NCBI GenBank assembly: GCA_019419505.1
Contig: DXZS01000024.1
Span: 1 to 38,423 of the forward strand
Source: Collinsella sp.
GTDB lineage: Bacteria > Actinomycetota > Coriobacteriia > Coriobacteriales > Coriobacteriaceae
Direction of reading: 5' to 3'
Length of the DNA: 38,423 nucleotides
Shown: positions 15,280-24,402 of the stretch, in pieces
Numbering within the stretch: position 1 is the stretch's first letter
How the letters are laid out: every line of letters begins with the position of its first letter
Notes under the pieces: model-generated
Databases searched by the model: none
Seen by the model: the letters and a program-made list of their open reading frames with translations, nothing else
What the model was told of the DNA's origin: nothing
Program-made: the position numbers and the translations under genes

Positions 15280-16680
15280 TTACTTGTGGACCAGCCTGGC
15301 GCAGAAGTGGCCGTCGTAGGAATCGGCGTTTACCGGCACGCTTTGGAAGAGGCCTCGATCGTTCTGGCGTACGGAAACGAGCTTCTTGGCCTGATCGAAC
15401 TCGGGGAGTTGCAGAATCTGCGCTTCGGAAAGCGGCGCCACGCTAAAGCCGGTGCCCTCGGGAGAGTTCAGGAAAGCATCCACCACCTGCGTGTTCTCCT
15501 CGTCGAAGACCGAGCACGTCGCATAGATGAGCTCGCCGCCGGCAGCCACGCGCGCGGCGGCTTCCTTGAGCATCGTCAGCTGCAGTTTGGGCAGCTCAAT
15601 CGCCACATCCTTTTCGGTCAGTCGCCACGGGATCTCGGGATGACGGCGCATAGTGCCGGTGCCCGAGCACGGCGCATCGATAAAAACCGTGTCGAACTTA
15701 ACTGGCTCGCCAAGCATGGCATCAAACGATGTGAGCACCTCATCAAGCTCGCAGGCATCACCCGAAACCGTACGAACGCCCTGAATACCGGCCTTATGCA
15801 GGCGAGCGAGATTCAGATCGCACTTGCGATCATGCAGATCGAGCGCCGTATGCTGACGCTCATAGCCTGCACGCTTGGCCTGGCACATCATCACATAGGT
15901 CTTGGTGCCACGACCGGCACCAATCTCAAGGCAGCTTCCAGGGCGCGTGGCAGCTGTGGCGATAAGCTGCGCGTTGAGATCAGATGCCACCGCGGCAGCA
16001 CGCTCAAACACACCCGAAGCAACGGTAACCTGGGCATCAACCGGGGCATGGCAGCCCGGGAAGACAGGCGCGACGAGCTGCGAGATATACGGATCGGGCT
16101 TGGTCGCAAAGGCGTTCTTATGCAGGGCCAGCGGCGCGGGGGCCAGATTACCGGCAAAGCTAAGCGCGCCCTCCGGTGTGTCAAACGAAGCCATAATACG
16201 AGCGCACAGCCAACGCGGCAGACCCATCAGGCGCGACAGACGAACCAAGCGTCGCTCAGACTCATCTACATCGGACGCAGTGGCAAAGTCCTCAACGTTG
16301 TCCGCGACCTTATGCAGCACGGCATTGGCCAACCCAGCGGCGGACTTAGCTCCGCTGCGCACCAGCTCAACGCCCTGACTCACCGCAACGCGGCCAGGCG
16401 TATGCAGATAGAGCATCTCGAAGGCCGAGATACGAAGTGCCATGCGAACACGCGGCGCAACCTTTTTAGGCTTATCGAGAAACTGATCGAGCAGCTCGTC
16501 CAAAATACCCTGGGTAGCCGCAACGCCCAGTGCCAAACGAGCGGCAAAAGCGGAATCGCGCTGGTCAATAGCCTTGGCAGATGCGCGAGAGGACAGCACG
16601 TCGCGCGCATACATACCGCGGCGATCGGCCTCCATCAGCACATCGAGCGCAAGCTTGCGCGCGGGAGACAGCTTGCTCAT
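15280..16680 (-). CDS. rsmB: 16S rRNA (cytosine-5) methyltransferase RsmB
   Basis: 466 residues from ATG 16680; an upstream in-frame extension overlaps fmt and is unlikely. It methylates a cytosine of 16S rRNA using S-adenosylmethionine. The N-terminal ~135 residues form a NusB-like RNA-binding domain. The methyltransferase domain has a SAM loop LEIGAGRGTKTYVMM, the PC motif DAPCSGTGTMRRHPEIPW at about residues 333-350 and the second cysteine in YATCSVFDEEN near 386. The start overlaps the fmt stop as ATGA, so it is translated right after fmt, a common bacterial arrangement (fmt-rsmB, often with def and priA). Confidence 0.93.
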   Translation of the reverse strand: MSKLSPARKLALDVLMEADRRGMYARDVLSSRASAKAIDQRDSAFAARLALGVAATQGILDELLDQFLDKPKKVAPRVRMALRISAFEMLYLHTPGRVAVSQGVELVRSGAKSAAGLANAVLHKVADNVEDFATASDVDESERRLVRLSRLMGLPRWLCARIMASFDTPEGALSFAGNLAPAPLALHKNAFATKPDPYISQLVAPVFPGCHAPVDAQVTVASGVFERAAAVASDLNAQLIATAATRPGSCLEIGAGRGTKTYVMMCQAKRAGYERQHTALDLHDRKCDLNLARLHKAGIQGVRTVSGDACELDEVLTSFDAMLGEPVKFDTVFIDAPCSGTGTMRRHPEIPWRLTEKDVAIELPKLQLTMLKEAAARVAAGGELIYATCSVFDEENTQVVDAFLNSPEGTGFSVAPLSEAQILQLPEFDQAKKLVSVRQNDRGLFQSVPVNADSYDGHFCARLVHK

Positions 16681-17597
16681 GACAAACCACCCCAGATAAG
16701 ATCGGCGCCTTGCAGCCCAGCAGCCCAAGCAGAAGCGGCCATGGCACGCTTGCCATCGGGCTTAACCTCGAGCAACTCAACCGTGCCATCGGAAAGACCA
16801 AGGTAAACGCGCTTAGCCTTAACGTCAACGGCGCCCTCGCCAAGCGAAACATCGGCCAGCGCAGCATCGAGAACACGCACGGTCTTGCCGGCAATCACGC
16901 AACGAGCAGGCGCGGTATCGGACGAAGCGAGCACATGACGCACGCAATCGAGCGCCGCCATCTGCGGATCCAGACGCATCTCCTGCTTGGAAATCTTAGC
17001 AGCATGAGTGACGAGCGACTCATCCTGCTCAGTCCAAACAGCCGAACCATCGGCAAGCGAGGGAAGCGTAGCGGCAAGCAGTTTGCCGCCAAGCTCACCA
17101 AGCTCCATCGTGAACGCCTCGGCATGCTTACCGGCAACCGACGTAGACGCCTGGGCACAATAAGCGCCGGTATCAACGCCATGTCCAATACGCATAATAG
17201 AAACGCCAGCAACCTCATCACCAGCGAGAATCGCACGCTGAATAGGAGCAGCCCCTCGCCAACGAGGCAGCAAGGACGCATGAACATTCACAATGCCGAG
17301 CGGTGCCATATGCAGCACCTCATCGGGCAAAATGCAGCCATAAGCAGCCACACAGAAAATATCGGCCTGAGCAGCCTGAAGCGCCTCAACAACCTCAGGC
17401 GTCATACGATTAGCCTCAACAACAGGCAACCCCAGCTCAAGCGCCTTAGCCTTAACAGGAGACGGCTCCAGCTTCTTACCACGCCCACGAACAGCATCAG
17501 GACGAGTAATAACAAGCGCGATCTCATTCCCAGCCTCAACAAGCGAAGTCAAAGAAGGCACAGCAAAATCAGGCGTACCCATAAAAACAATACGCAT
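16677..17597 (-). CDS. fmt: Methionyl-tRNA formyltransferase
   Basis: 306 residues from ATG 17597. The sequence before it contains GAGGGGAG at somewhat long spacing; a start eight codons upstream is open but non-conserved. It formylates initiator Met-tRNA with 10-formyl-tetrahydrofolate. Evidence: MRIVFMGTPDFAVP at the start, VAAYGCILPDEVL, the hallmark HASLLPRWRGAAPIQ with the catalytic Asn-His pair, and the later GVDTGAY motif with the catalytic Asp. The 5' half uses mostly T-ending codons (GTT, GCT, CGT, CCT), unlike the C-ending habit of the neighbouring genes. The gene pairs functionally with def, which removes the formyl group. Confidence 0.95.
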   Translation of the reverse strand: MRIVFMGTPDFAVPSLTSLVEAGNEIALVITRPDAVRGRGKKLEPSPVKAKALELGLPVVEANRMTPEVVEALQAAQADIFCVAAYGCILPDEVLHMAPLGIVNVHASLLPRWRGAAPIQRAILAGDEVAGVSIMRIGHGVDTGAYCAQASTSVAGKHAEAFTMELGELGGKLLAATLPSLADGSAVWTEQDESLVTHAAKISKQEMRLDPQMAALDCVRHVLASSDTAPARCVIAGKTVRVLDAALADVSLGEGAVDVKAKRVYLGLSDGTVELLEVKPDGKRAMAASAWAAGLQGADLIWGGLS

Positions 17598-17712
17598 AAA
17601 AGTTAGTCTCCCCTCAACCAAAGCCGAGACGGCTACAAAGAACAGCGGAAAGCCAAGTCACCAGTCCATCCGCAATAACATTTCAACAAAAACAAATATA
17701 CCCAAAACCAAA

Positions 17713-17741
17713 GAAAGAGCCGCAATAAAAGCAGCTCTTTC
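17713..17741 (-). terminator. Leftward terminator downstream of def
   Basis: GAAAGAGC (17713-17720) and GCTCTTTC (17734-17741) pair across 13 bases. Read leftward, the stem is followed by TTTGGTTTTGGG and further T-rich sequence, so it fits a terminator of the def transcript ahead of fmt. Confidence 0.55.
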
Positions 17742-17815
17742 AGCAAAGCACCTATCAGCGAAGACGCCCATCCCTGGCCCGACGGCACCTGGGCGAGACA
17801 AGCAGCGTCAACGTA

Positions 17816-17911
17816 GTCCCCGGGGCGCCCGCCTATATCGTCCCGCGCGCAGTTTCGCAGCGCAGCGAGAATGTTTGAGCACGGGATGATATAGGCGGGC
17901 GCCCCGGGGAC
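17816..17911. repeat. 96-bp intergenic palindrome between def and fmt
   Basis: Two 30-base arms (17816-17845 and 17882-17911) are reverse complements with one mismatch, around a 36-base spacer. The arms start and end with GTCCCCGGGG/CCCCGGGGAC. The right arm ends eight bases after the def stop. The 322-base gap between fmt and def contains nothing else except the hairpin at 17713-17741. Its architecture resembles the element at 22574-22671 (30-base arms, 38-base spacer), though the sequence differs. Confidence 0.75.
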
Positions 17912-17919
17912 GGTGGGAC

Positions 17920-18456
17920 CTACTCCGTCTCGCCCGGTCGAGCGCCGCGGGCCAGGGCGTCCTGGTACTCCTTGACGGCCTTGAGCCTCTGCATGGGCTT
18001 CAGTCGCTCGAACATGGTGTTGCCGTGCAGGTGATCGATCTCGTGCTGCAGGCACACGCAGAACAGATCGCCCGAGGCCTCATAGCGAATCAGGTTGGCG
18101 TCCAGGTCATACGCCTCGACGACGACATGGTCGGGACGCTCGATCTCGCAGCTAATGCCAGGAATGGATAGGCAGCCCTCGCTATACGGAACGAGATGGT
18201 CGCTTTGCTCGACAATCACGGGATTGATGAGCACGTACGGGTCGTAGTCGTTCTTGTCGCTGTAGTCGCAGTCGATGGTAACGAGCTGAATGAGCTCGCC
18301 GATCTGCGGGGCAGCCAGGCCGCAACCGCCGTTCTCGAACATCATCTTCTTCATCTTCTCGGCAAGCGCCTCGATCGCCGGGGTGATCTCCTCGATGACG
18401 GCGCACTCCTGGCGCAGACGAGGGTCGGGCGACAGTACGATTCCGTTGGCTTCCAT
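17920..18456 (-). CDS. def: Peptide deformylase
   Basis: 178 residues from ATG 18456, chosen because AAAGGA lies six bases ahead; ATG 18462 directly abuts that site. It removes the formyl group from nascent proteins using a bound metal. All three motifs are visible: GCGLAAPQIG (44-53), EGCLS (93-97, metal ligand Cys95) and QHEIDHLHG (137-145, ligands His138 and His142). It is separated from priA by 18 bases and probably co-transcribed with it. A long palindrome and a terminator hairpin lie downstream before fmt. Confidence 0.96.
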   Translation of the reverse strand: MEANGIVLSPDPRLRQECAVIEEITPAIEALAEKMKKMMFENGGCGLAAPQIGELIQLVTIDCDYSDKNDYDPYVLINPVIVEQSDHLVPYSEGCLSIPGISCEIERPDHVVVEAYDLDANLIRYEASGDLFCVCLQHEIDHLHGNTMFERLKPMQRLKAVKEYQDALARGARPGETE

Positions 18457-18474
18457 GGCCATCCTTTCGAGTTG

Positions 18475-20928
18475 TTACATCAAATCATAGGCGTCGACGT
18501 CAACGCTCACGCTCACGCCGCGCACAGAGCCCACCTCTTTGAGGCAGGCGTCGACATCATCAGAGACATGGTACCCCACGGGCGACTTCACAAGCAGATG
18601 GAAGCGGTAACGGTCCTTGGCTCTCTCGATTACACACGAAGCCGGGCCCAGCACCTGCGGCACAGCACTCCCCGCCCGTAAAAAGTCGGGCGCTGCGGCA
18701 TGCCAGCGTCGCTTAAGAAGCTTTGCAATGCGCCCGATGTAGTCCTGCGCGTCGTCTCGGTTCGCCGACCACACCAAGATGTTGACCAGGCGAACAAACG
18801 GCGGGTACAGCGCGTCGCGGCGCTGGTCCAGGTCGTAGTCGGTAAAGATCGAGCGGTCGTGCTCGACGACGGCGCGAATGACCGGATCCTCGGGCAGATA
18901 GGTCTGGATGATCACCTCGCCGGGACGATCGCCGCGACCGGCACGGCCTGCAACCTGTTCCAGCAGGTCGTAGGCGCGCTCCCCTGCGCGGAAGTCCGGC
19001 AGCTTGAGGGCAAAGTCGGCATTGACCACGCCCACGAGCGTGACCTCGGGAAAGTCGAGGCCCTTTGCGATCATTTGGGTGCCCAGCAGCACCGCGCAAT
19101 CGGCAGCATCGAACTGCTCGAGCAGCTTTTTGTGCGCATCCTTGCCGCGCGTGGAATCGGCATCCATGCGAATAATGGCGACATCCTCGGGAAGCATCTG
19201 GTGCAGTGCGTCCTCAATCTGCTGCGTGCCCAGGCCCATTTTTGCCAGGTAGCGACTGCCACATTTGGGGCAACGGCTCGTGGGCGCGGGATACGGCTGC
19301 ACGCGCCAAGACGAACCGCAGGTGTGGCACTGCAGCGTGTGCGTGCGCTCGTGATACGTAAGCGCGGTGGAGCAGTGGTTGCAGGTGGGGACGCAGCCGC
19401 ACTCGCGGCACATCAGGAACGGCGCAAAGCCACGGCGGTTATGCAGCAGCACGGCCTTCTCGCGGCGCTCGACCACACGCTCCAAGCCCTCCATCAAGGG
19501 TTTTGAGAACATGGAGCGGCTGCCGTGCGAGAACTCCCGGCGCAGGTCTGCAATACGGACCGTGGGCAGCACGGCGTGTCCCGGGCGCTCGGGCATCTCG
19601 ACGCGCGTCCAGGTGGCACCGTTATACGTGCCACGGCGGCAGCGGTCGAGGGCCTCAGCAGAAGGCGTGGCCGAGCCCAGCACGAGCGGGCAGCGATAGC
19701 GACGCGCCATCTCGGCCGCCACTTCGCGCGCATGGTAGCGCGGGCTGGAACCCTGCTTGTAACTGGTCTCGTGCTCCTCGTCGATGATGATGAGGCCCGG
19801 GTCGCTGAGCGGGCAAAAGAGCGCCGAGCGGGCGCCGACGACCACGCGGGCCGCACCGCTGGCAACCATATCCCACTGGTCCAGGCGCTCGCCGGCCGAA
19901 AGACGCGAATGGAACACGGCGACCGTCTCGCCAAAGCGCGAGCGGAAGCGGCCGACAGTCTGGGCCGTCAGCGAGATCTCGGGCACCAGCACGCAGGCCG
20001 AACGGCCGGCCGCCAGCACGCGCTCAATCGCCGAGAGGTAAACCTCGGTTTTGCCGGAGCCGGTGACGCCCTCGACCAACACCACGTCGCCATGAGCGTC
20101 CAGACGAGCGCGCTCAATCTGCGCGAGCGCCTGCTGCTGGCCGTTCGTGAGCGCGACTGGTGCCTTACCGCTTGCCGAGGACAGCGTGGTCTGCTCGCTG
20201 CAGCCACGCCAGGCGCGACGCTCCTCCACCACGACGACACCACGTTTTTCGAGCGCCTTGATGGTCGCCGACATGCTGTTGTAGAGCAGGTTGAGGTCGC
20301 GCGTTGTGACCGGGCCGCACTGTAGTGCCTCGATGAGCTGACGCTGGCGGACCGCCGTTTTGGGAGGCGTATAGTCGAAGCCCTCGGGCGTGAGCATGAC
20401 CCAGCGGTTTTGGATGGGTTTGACGGCGGGGCGCTCAACGGCCCATGCGCCGTCATCGCCCTTGACCACGCGCGGGCTTCCGCCCGGAGGCAAGAACAGG
20501 CGCAGGCACTCGGAAAGCGTCGCAACATACTCGCGGCTCATCCAACGTGCAATACGGGCGGACTCGGCGCCAAAGAGCGGTTTGCTGAGGATGGTCTCGA
20601 TGGGCTTGATGCGCGCGGTGTCGAGGGTAATGTTGCCTTGCAAGTCGCCCAGTTCGGGCGCAATATCGACGATATAGCCTGCGGCGGCACGGTTGCCAAA
20701 GTGGACCAGAACCGTCGATCCGACCTGGGCCTCGCTCGCAAGGGACTCAGGAATGCCGTAAGCAAACGGTTCGGACAGCGCACGGGTGGGGATGTCGAGA
20801 ACCACGCTCGTGTAGGCGGCAATGGGCTCAGGTGAAGGCTCGGGCTTGGCCAGGGCAGCACCGGATGCCGGCGCCGCCGGAGTCTCCTCCGGATCCGGCG
20901 AACCAAACAGCGAAAGTTGCTCGGCCAT
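18475..20928 (-). CDS. priA: Primosomal replication helicase PriA
   Basis: 817 residues from ATG 20928, with GGGAGG upstream; the earlier ATG 20946 overlaps that site. It restarts stalled replication forks as a 3'-5' DNA helicase. The 3'BD-like N-terminal domain follows a short Pro/Ala-rich leader (residues ~12-40). The helicase core has Walker A GVTGSGKTEVYL near 288, DEEH in IIDEEHETSYKQ near 382, and GTQMIAKGLDFP plus AGRAGRGDRPGE in the second lobe. Between about 510 and 560, eight cysteines in CxxC pairs bind two zinc ions. It sits downstream of gltX, separated by a terminator hairpin, and upstream of def. Confidence 0.95.
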   Translation of the reverse strand: MAEQLSLFGSPDPEETPAAPASGAALAKPEPSPEPIAAYTSVVLDIPTRALSEPFAYGIPESLASEAQVGSTVLVHFGNRAAAGYIVDIAPELGDLQGNITLDTARIKPIETILSKPLFGAESARIARWMSREYVATLSECLRLFLPPGGSPRVVKGDDGAWAVERPAVKPIQNRWVMLTPEGFDYTPPKTAVRQRQLIEALQCGPVTTRDLNLLYNSMSATIKALEKRGVVVVEERRAWRGCSEQTTLSSASGKAPVALTNGQQQALAQIERARLDAHGDVVLVEGVTGSGKTEVYLSAIERVLAAGRSACVLVPEISLTAQTVGRFRSRFGETVAVFHSRLSAGERLDQWDMVASGAARVVVGARSALFCPLSDPGLIIIDEEHETSYKQGSSPRYHAREVAAEMARRYRCPLVLGSATPSAEALDRCRRGTYNGATWTRVEMPERPGHAVLPTVRIADLRREFSHGSRSMFSKPLMEGLERVVERREKAVLLHNRRGFAPFLMCRECGCVPTCNHCSTALTYHERTHTLQCHTCGSSWRVQPYPAPTSRCPKCGSRYLAKMGLGTQQIEDALHQMLPEDVAIIRMDADSTRGKDAHKKLLEQFDAADCAVLLGTQMIAKGLDFPEVTLVGVVNADFALKLPDFRAGERAYDLLEQVAGRAGRGDRPGEVIIQTYLPEDPVIRAVVEHDRSIFTDYDLDQRRDALYPPFVRLVNILVWSANRDDAQDYIGRIAKLLKRRWHAAAPDFLRAGSAVPQVLGPASCVIERAKDRYRFHLLVKSPVGYHVSDDVDACLKEVGSVRGVSVSVDVDAYDLM

Positions 20929-20954
20929 GGCCCCAGCACCTCCCATCCCATTCG

Positions 20955-20993
20955 TCTACAGAAACAAGAACCCCGCTCAGGGTGAACGGGGCT
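20955..20993 (-). terminator. Leftward terminator after gltX
   Basis: On the minus strand AGCCCCG pairs with CGGGGTT (plus-strand 987-993 and 969-975 of this kilobase) over an 11-base loop, followed by CTTGTTTCTG. It lies between the gltX stop and the priA start. Confidence 0.65.
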
Positions 20994-21017
20994 CGGATAC
21001 AAACGTTTGCGCAGCGA

Positions 21018-22493
21018 TTACAGCGCCATCGTGCGGGCGCGATCGATGCGCGCCAGGCAGTCGTCGCGGCCGACGAGCGCCATGGTCTCGCCCAGCGGAG
21101 GGCTCACCATGTTGCCGCAGACGGCGACGCGCACGGCCTGGAACACCACGCGCTTCTTGAGGTCCATCTGCTCGGGCAGCGGCTCAAGCGCGGCGTCGAT
21201 GTTGGCAGCCGTCCACTCGTTCACACCCTCGAGCGCGGCCTTGGCGGCATCAAGAATGGCACCCATGCCCTCCTTGGCCAGGCCCTTGTTGACGGATTTC
21301 TCGTCATACTCGAGCGTCTCGGCCGTAGCGAAAATGGGAGCGGCGACGGTCACGGCGTCGGCCGGCATCTTGGTGCGCGGCTTAACGATGGCGGCAAGCG
21401 CGTCGATCCAATCCTCGCCGTACTCGACGTTACCCTCGATGAGACCCGCCTCGTGCAGCTCGGGGACCATGATCTCGTCGGCAAACTGAGCATCGGACAT
21501 GCCGTTGATGTACTCGGCATTGACCCAGTCGAGCTTCTTGGGGTCGAAGGTCGCCGGGTTCTTGGAGATGCGGTCGAGCGAGAACTTGCTGGCCAGGACA
21601 TCGCGCGGGATGATCGTGGTCTCGCCGTCGAGCGACCAGCCGAGCAGCGCCAAGTAGTTGACGAAGGCGTCGGACAGGTAGCCAGCGTCGCGGTACTCCT
21701 CCACCGAGGTGGCGCCGTGGCGCTTGGAGAGCTTCTTGCCGTCGGCACCCAAGATCATGGAGATGTGGGCGAACGTAGGCACGGGCGCGCCGAGGGCCTC
21801 GTAGACCATGACTTGACGCGGGGTGTTGGACAGGTGGTCGTCGCCGCGGATGACGTGAGTGATCTTCATCATGGCGTCATCGACGACGGTCGCGAAGTTG
21901 TACGTGGGCGTGCCGTCGGAGCGGAAGATGACAAAGTCGTCAAGCTCCTTGGCGTCGAAGGTTACCTCGCCGTGGACGGCGTCGTGGATGACGACGTCGC
22001 CGCGGTCCTCGGGCACCTTGATGCGCAGGACGTAGGACTCGCCGGCCTCGATGCGGCGACGGGCCTCCTCGGGATCAAGATCGCGGCAGCGGCGCTGATA
22101 GCCCTGGAAGGGGTCCTTGCGCTCCTGCGCGGCCTTACGGTCGGCATCGAGCTGCTCCTTGGTGCAGAAGCACGGATAGGCCTTGCCCTCGTCCCAGAGC
22201 TTCTGGGCTGCCTGCTTGTACAGGTCCAGGCGCTCGGTCTGTGCGTAGGGACCAAAGTCGCCGCCCACCTCGGGACCCTCGTCCCAGTCCAGGCCCAGCC
22301 AACGCATGGCGCGCAGGATGATCTGCGTGTTCTCGTCGGTGGAGCGGGTGGGGTCGGTGTCGTCGATGCGCAGGATGAACGTGCCGCCGTTTGCACGGGC
22401 GAAAGCCCAGTTATAGATAGCGGTGCGGGCGCCGCCGATGTGCAGCTTGCCCGTCGGTGAGGGTGCAAAGCGGACGCGAACGTCTGATGCCAT
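21018..22493 (-). CDS. gltX: Glutamyl-tRNA synthetase
   Basis: 491 residues from ATG 22493, with GAGGAG seven bases upstream. It charges tRNA-Glu. The class I signatures are present: RFAPSPTGKLHIGGART near the start (HIGH as HIGG at 18-21) and the KMSKS loop as GKKLSKRHG near 250. The middle holds FCTKEQLDADR and the C-terminal anticodon-binding helices. If the organism lacks a glutaminyl-tRNA synthetase it may also charge tRNA-Gln, but that cannot be seen here. It is divergent from metK, with a 98-bp palindrome between them. Confidence 0.96.
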   Translation of the reverse strand: MASDVRVRFAPSPTGKLHIGGARTAIYNWAFARANGGTFILRIDDTDPTRSTDENTQIILRAMRWLGLDWDEGPEVGGDFGPYAQTERLDLYKQAAQKLWDEGKAYPCFCTKEQLDADRKAAQERKDPFQGYQRRCRDLDPEEARRRIEAGESYVLRIKVPEDRGDVVIHDAVHGEVTFDAKELDDFVIFRSDGTPTYNFATVVDDAMMKITHVIRGDDHLSNTPRQVMVYEALGAPVPTFAHISMILGADGKKLSKRHGATSVEEYRDAGYLSDAFVNYLALLGWSLDGETTIIPRDVLASKFSLDRISKNPATFDPKKLDWVNAEYINGMSDAQFADEIMVPELHEAGLIEGNVEYGEDWIDALAAIVKPRTKMPADAVTVAAPIFATAETLEYDEKSVNKGLAKEGMGAILDAAKAALEGVNEWTAANIDAALEPLPEQMDLKKRVVFQAVRVAVCGNMVSPPLGETMALVGRDDCLARIDRARTMAL

Positions 22494-22573
22494 GGAAATC
22501 TCCTCGATTGCAGGATGGATGTCTAACCGCACCAGTATAAAGCATCAAAGCAACCTCCGCACAAAGGGCACCT

Positions 22574-22671
22574 ACCTACTCATTGGGGACAGACTTAAAT
22601 GACCAGTCATTGGACAACCTGTCGGCACTTAGGTAAGGGTAGTCATTTAAGTCTGTCCCCAATGAGTAGGT
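22574..22671. repeat. 98-bp intergenic palindrome between gltX and metK
   Basis: Two perfect 30-base inverted arms (22574-22603 and 22642-22671) with a 38-base spacer. The arms contain ATTGGGGACAGACTTAAATG. It lies between divergent start codons, so it is not needed as a terminator for either gene; a REP- or MITE-like mobile palindrome is more likely. Confidence 0.8.
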
Positions 22672-22703
22672 GCGGAAAGGGTGTGAATGTTTGATTTACG
22701 CGC

Positions 22704-22709
22704 TATGAT
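22704..22709 (+). promoter_or_regulatory. Possible metK -10 hexamer
   Basis: TATGAT sits 68 bases before the metK start, directly after the palindrome. No good -35 is found at 16-18 bases upstream, so this is tentative. Confidence 0.3.
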
Positions 22710-22727
22710 GTGCCCTTGCATAGAGAG

Positions 22728-22754
22728 CCTGGCGGAATGGTAACGGTCGCCGGG
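22728..22754 (+). other. metK leader hairpin
   Basis: CCTGGCG (22728-22734) pairs with CGCCGGG (22748-22754, one G-T pair), followed by GACACGTTTTTG. It could be a small attenuator in the metK 5' leader. The leader is too short for a known SAM riboswitch class and I could not match one. Confidence 0.35.
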
Positions 22755-22776
22755 ACACGTTTTTGAAAGGACAATC

Positions 22777-24057
<1,281 letters not shown>

Positions 24058-24094
24058 TTAAGAACCTCCAAGGTTTCAACGACATAAGCGCTTT

Positions 24095-24133
24095 AAAAAG
24101 AAGTACCGCCCCCAACCGGTACTTCTTTTTTAT
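24095..24133 (+). terminator. Terminator after metK
   Basis: AAAAAGAAGTACCG (24095-24108) pairs exactly with CGGTACTTCTTTTT (24117-24130) over an 8-base loop, followed by more T. The symmetrical A and T runs let it work in both directions. Confidence 0.92.
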
Positions 24134-24226
24134 TTAATCGGTAGCGAAGATGAGTCGACATGGAGCACAGAATAGGTCTCCAGCTGATGGATTTTGCAGC
24201 ATGAGCGCCTCTACCATGTATCCTAA

Positions 24227-24347
24227 GTTCCGAGGGCTTTGGTATTTGGTCGATCGCGAGTTCCGCACGAGCCGGAGGCCACTTAATGTGGCCTCCGTGC
24301 GAGCAGGACTGTCCGAGCAGGCGACCAAATACCAAAGCCCTCGGAAC
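24227..24347. repeat. 121-bp nested palindrome upstream of sdaA
   Basis: Outer 26-base perfect arms at 24227-24252 and 24322-24347 contain GGCTTTGGTATTTGGTCG. Within the 69-base interior, CGGAGGCCAC (24273-24282) pairs with GTGGCCTCCG (24288-24297) over TTAAT, a second hairpin. The whole could fold as a long stem carrying an inner stem-loop. It occupies most of the gap between the metK terminator and the L-serine dehydratase start, which lies 55 bases further on. Nothing recognisable is in 24134-24226. Confidence 0.8.
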
Positions 24348-24402
24348 GGCGGGACAGAGTATGCCCCGCCCCTCGGGACGACAGGACAGAACAGGAGCGT
24401 AT

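Noticed and set aside
17633..18055. A 140-codon minus-strand frame overlapping def and the palindrome
   Set aside because: It runs through def in another frame and through non-coding palindrome sequence; composition is not protein-like.
22728..22754. tRNA-like stretch (GGCGGAATGGTAACGG) before metK
   Set aside because: It resembles a D-arm, but no acceptor stem, anticodon arm or T-arm can be found around it.
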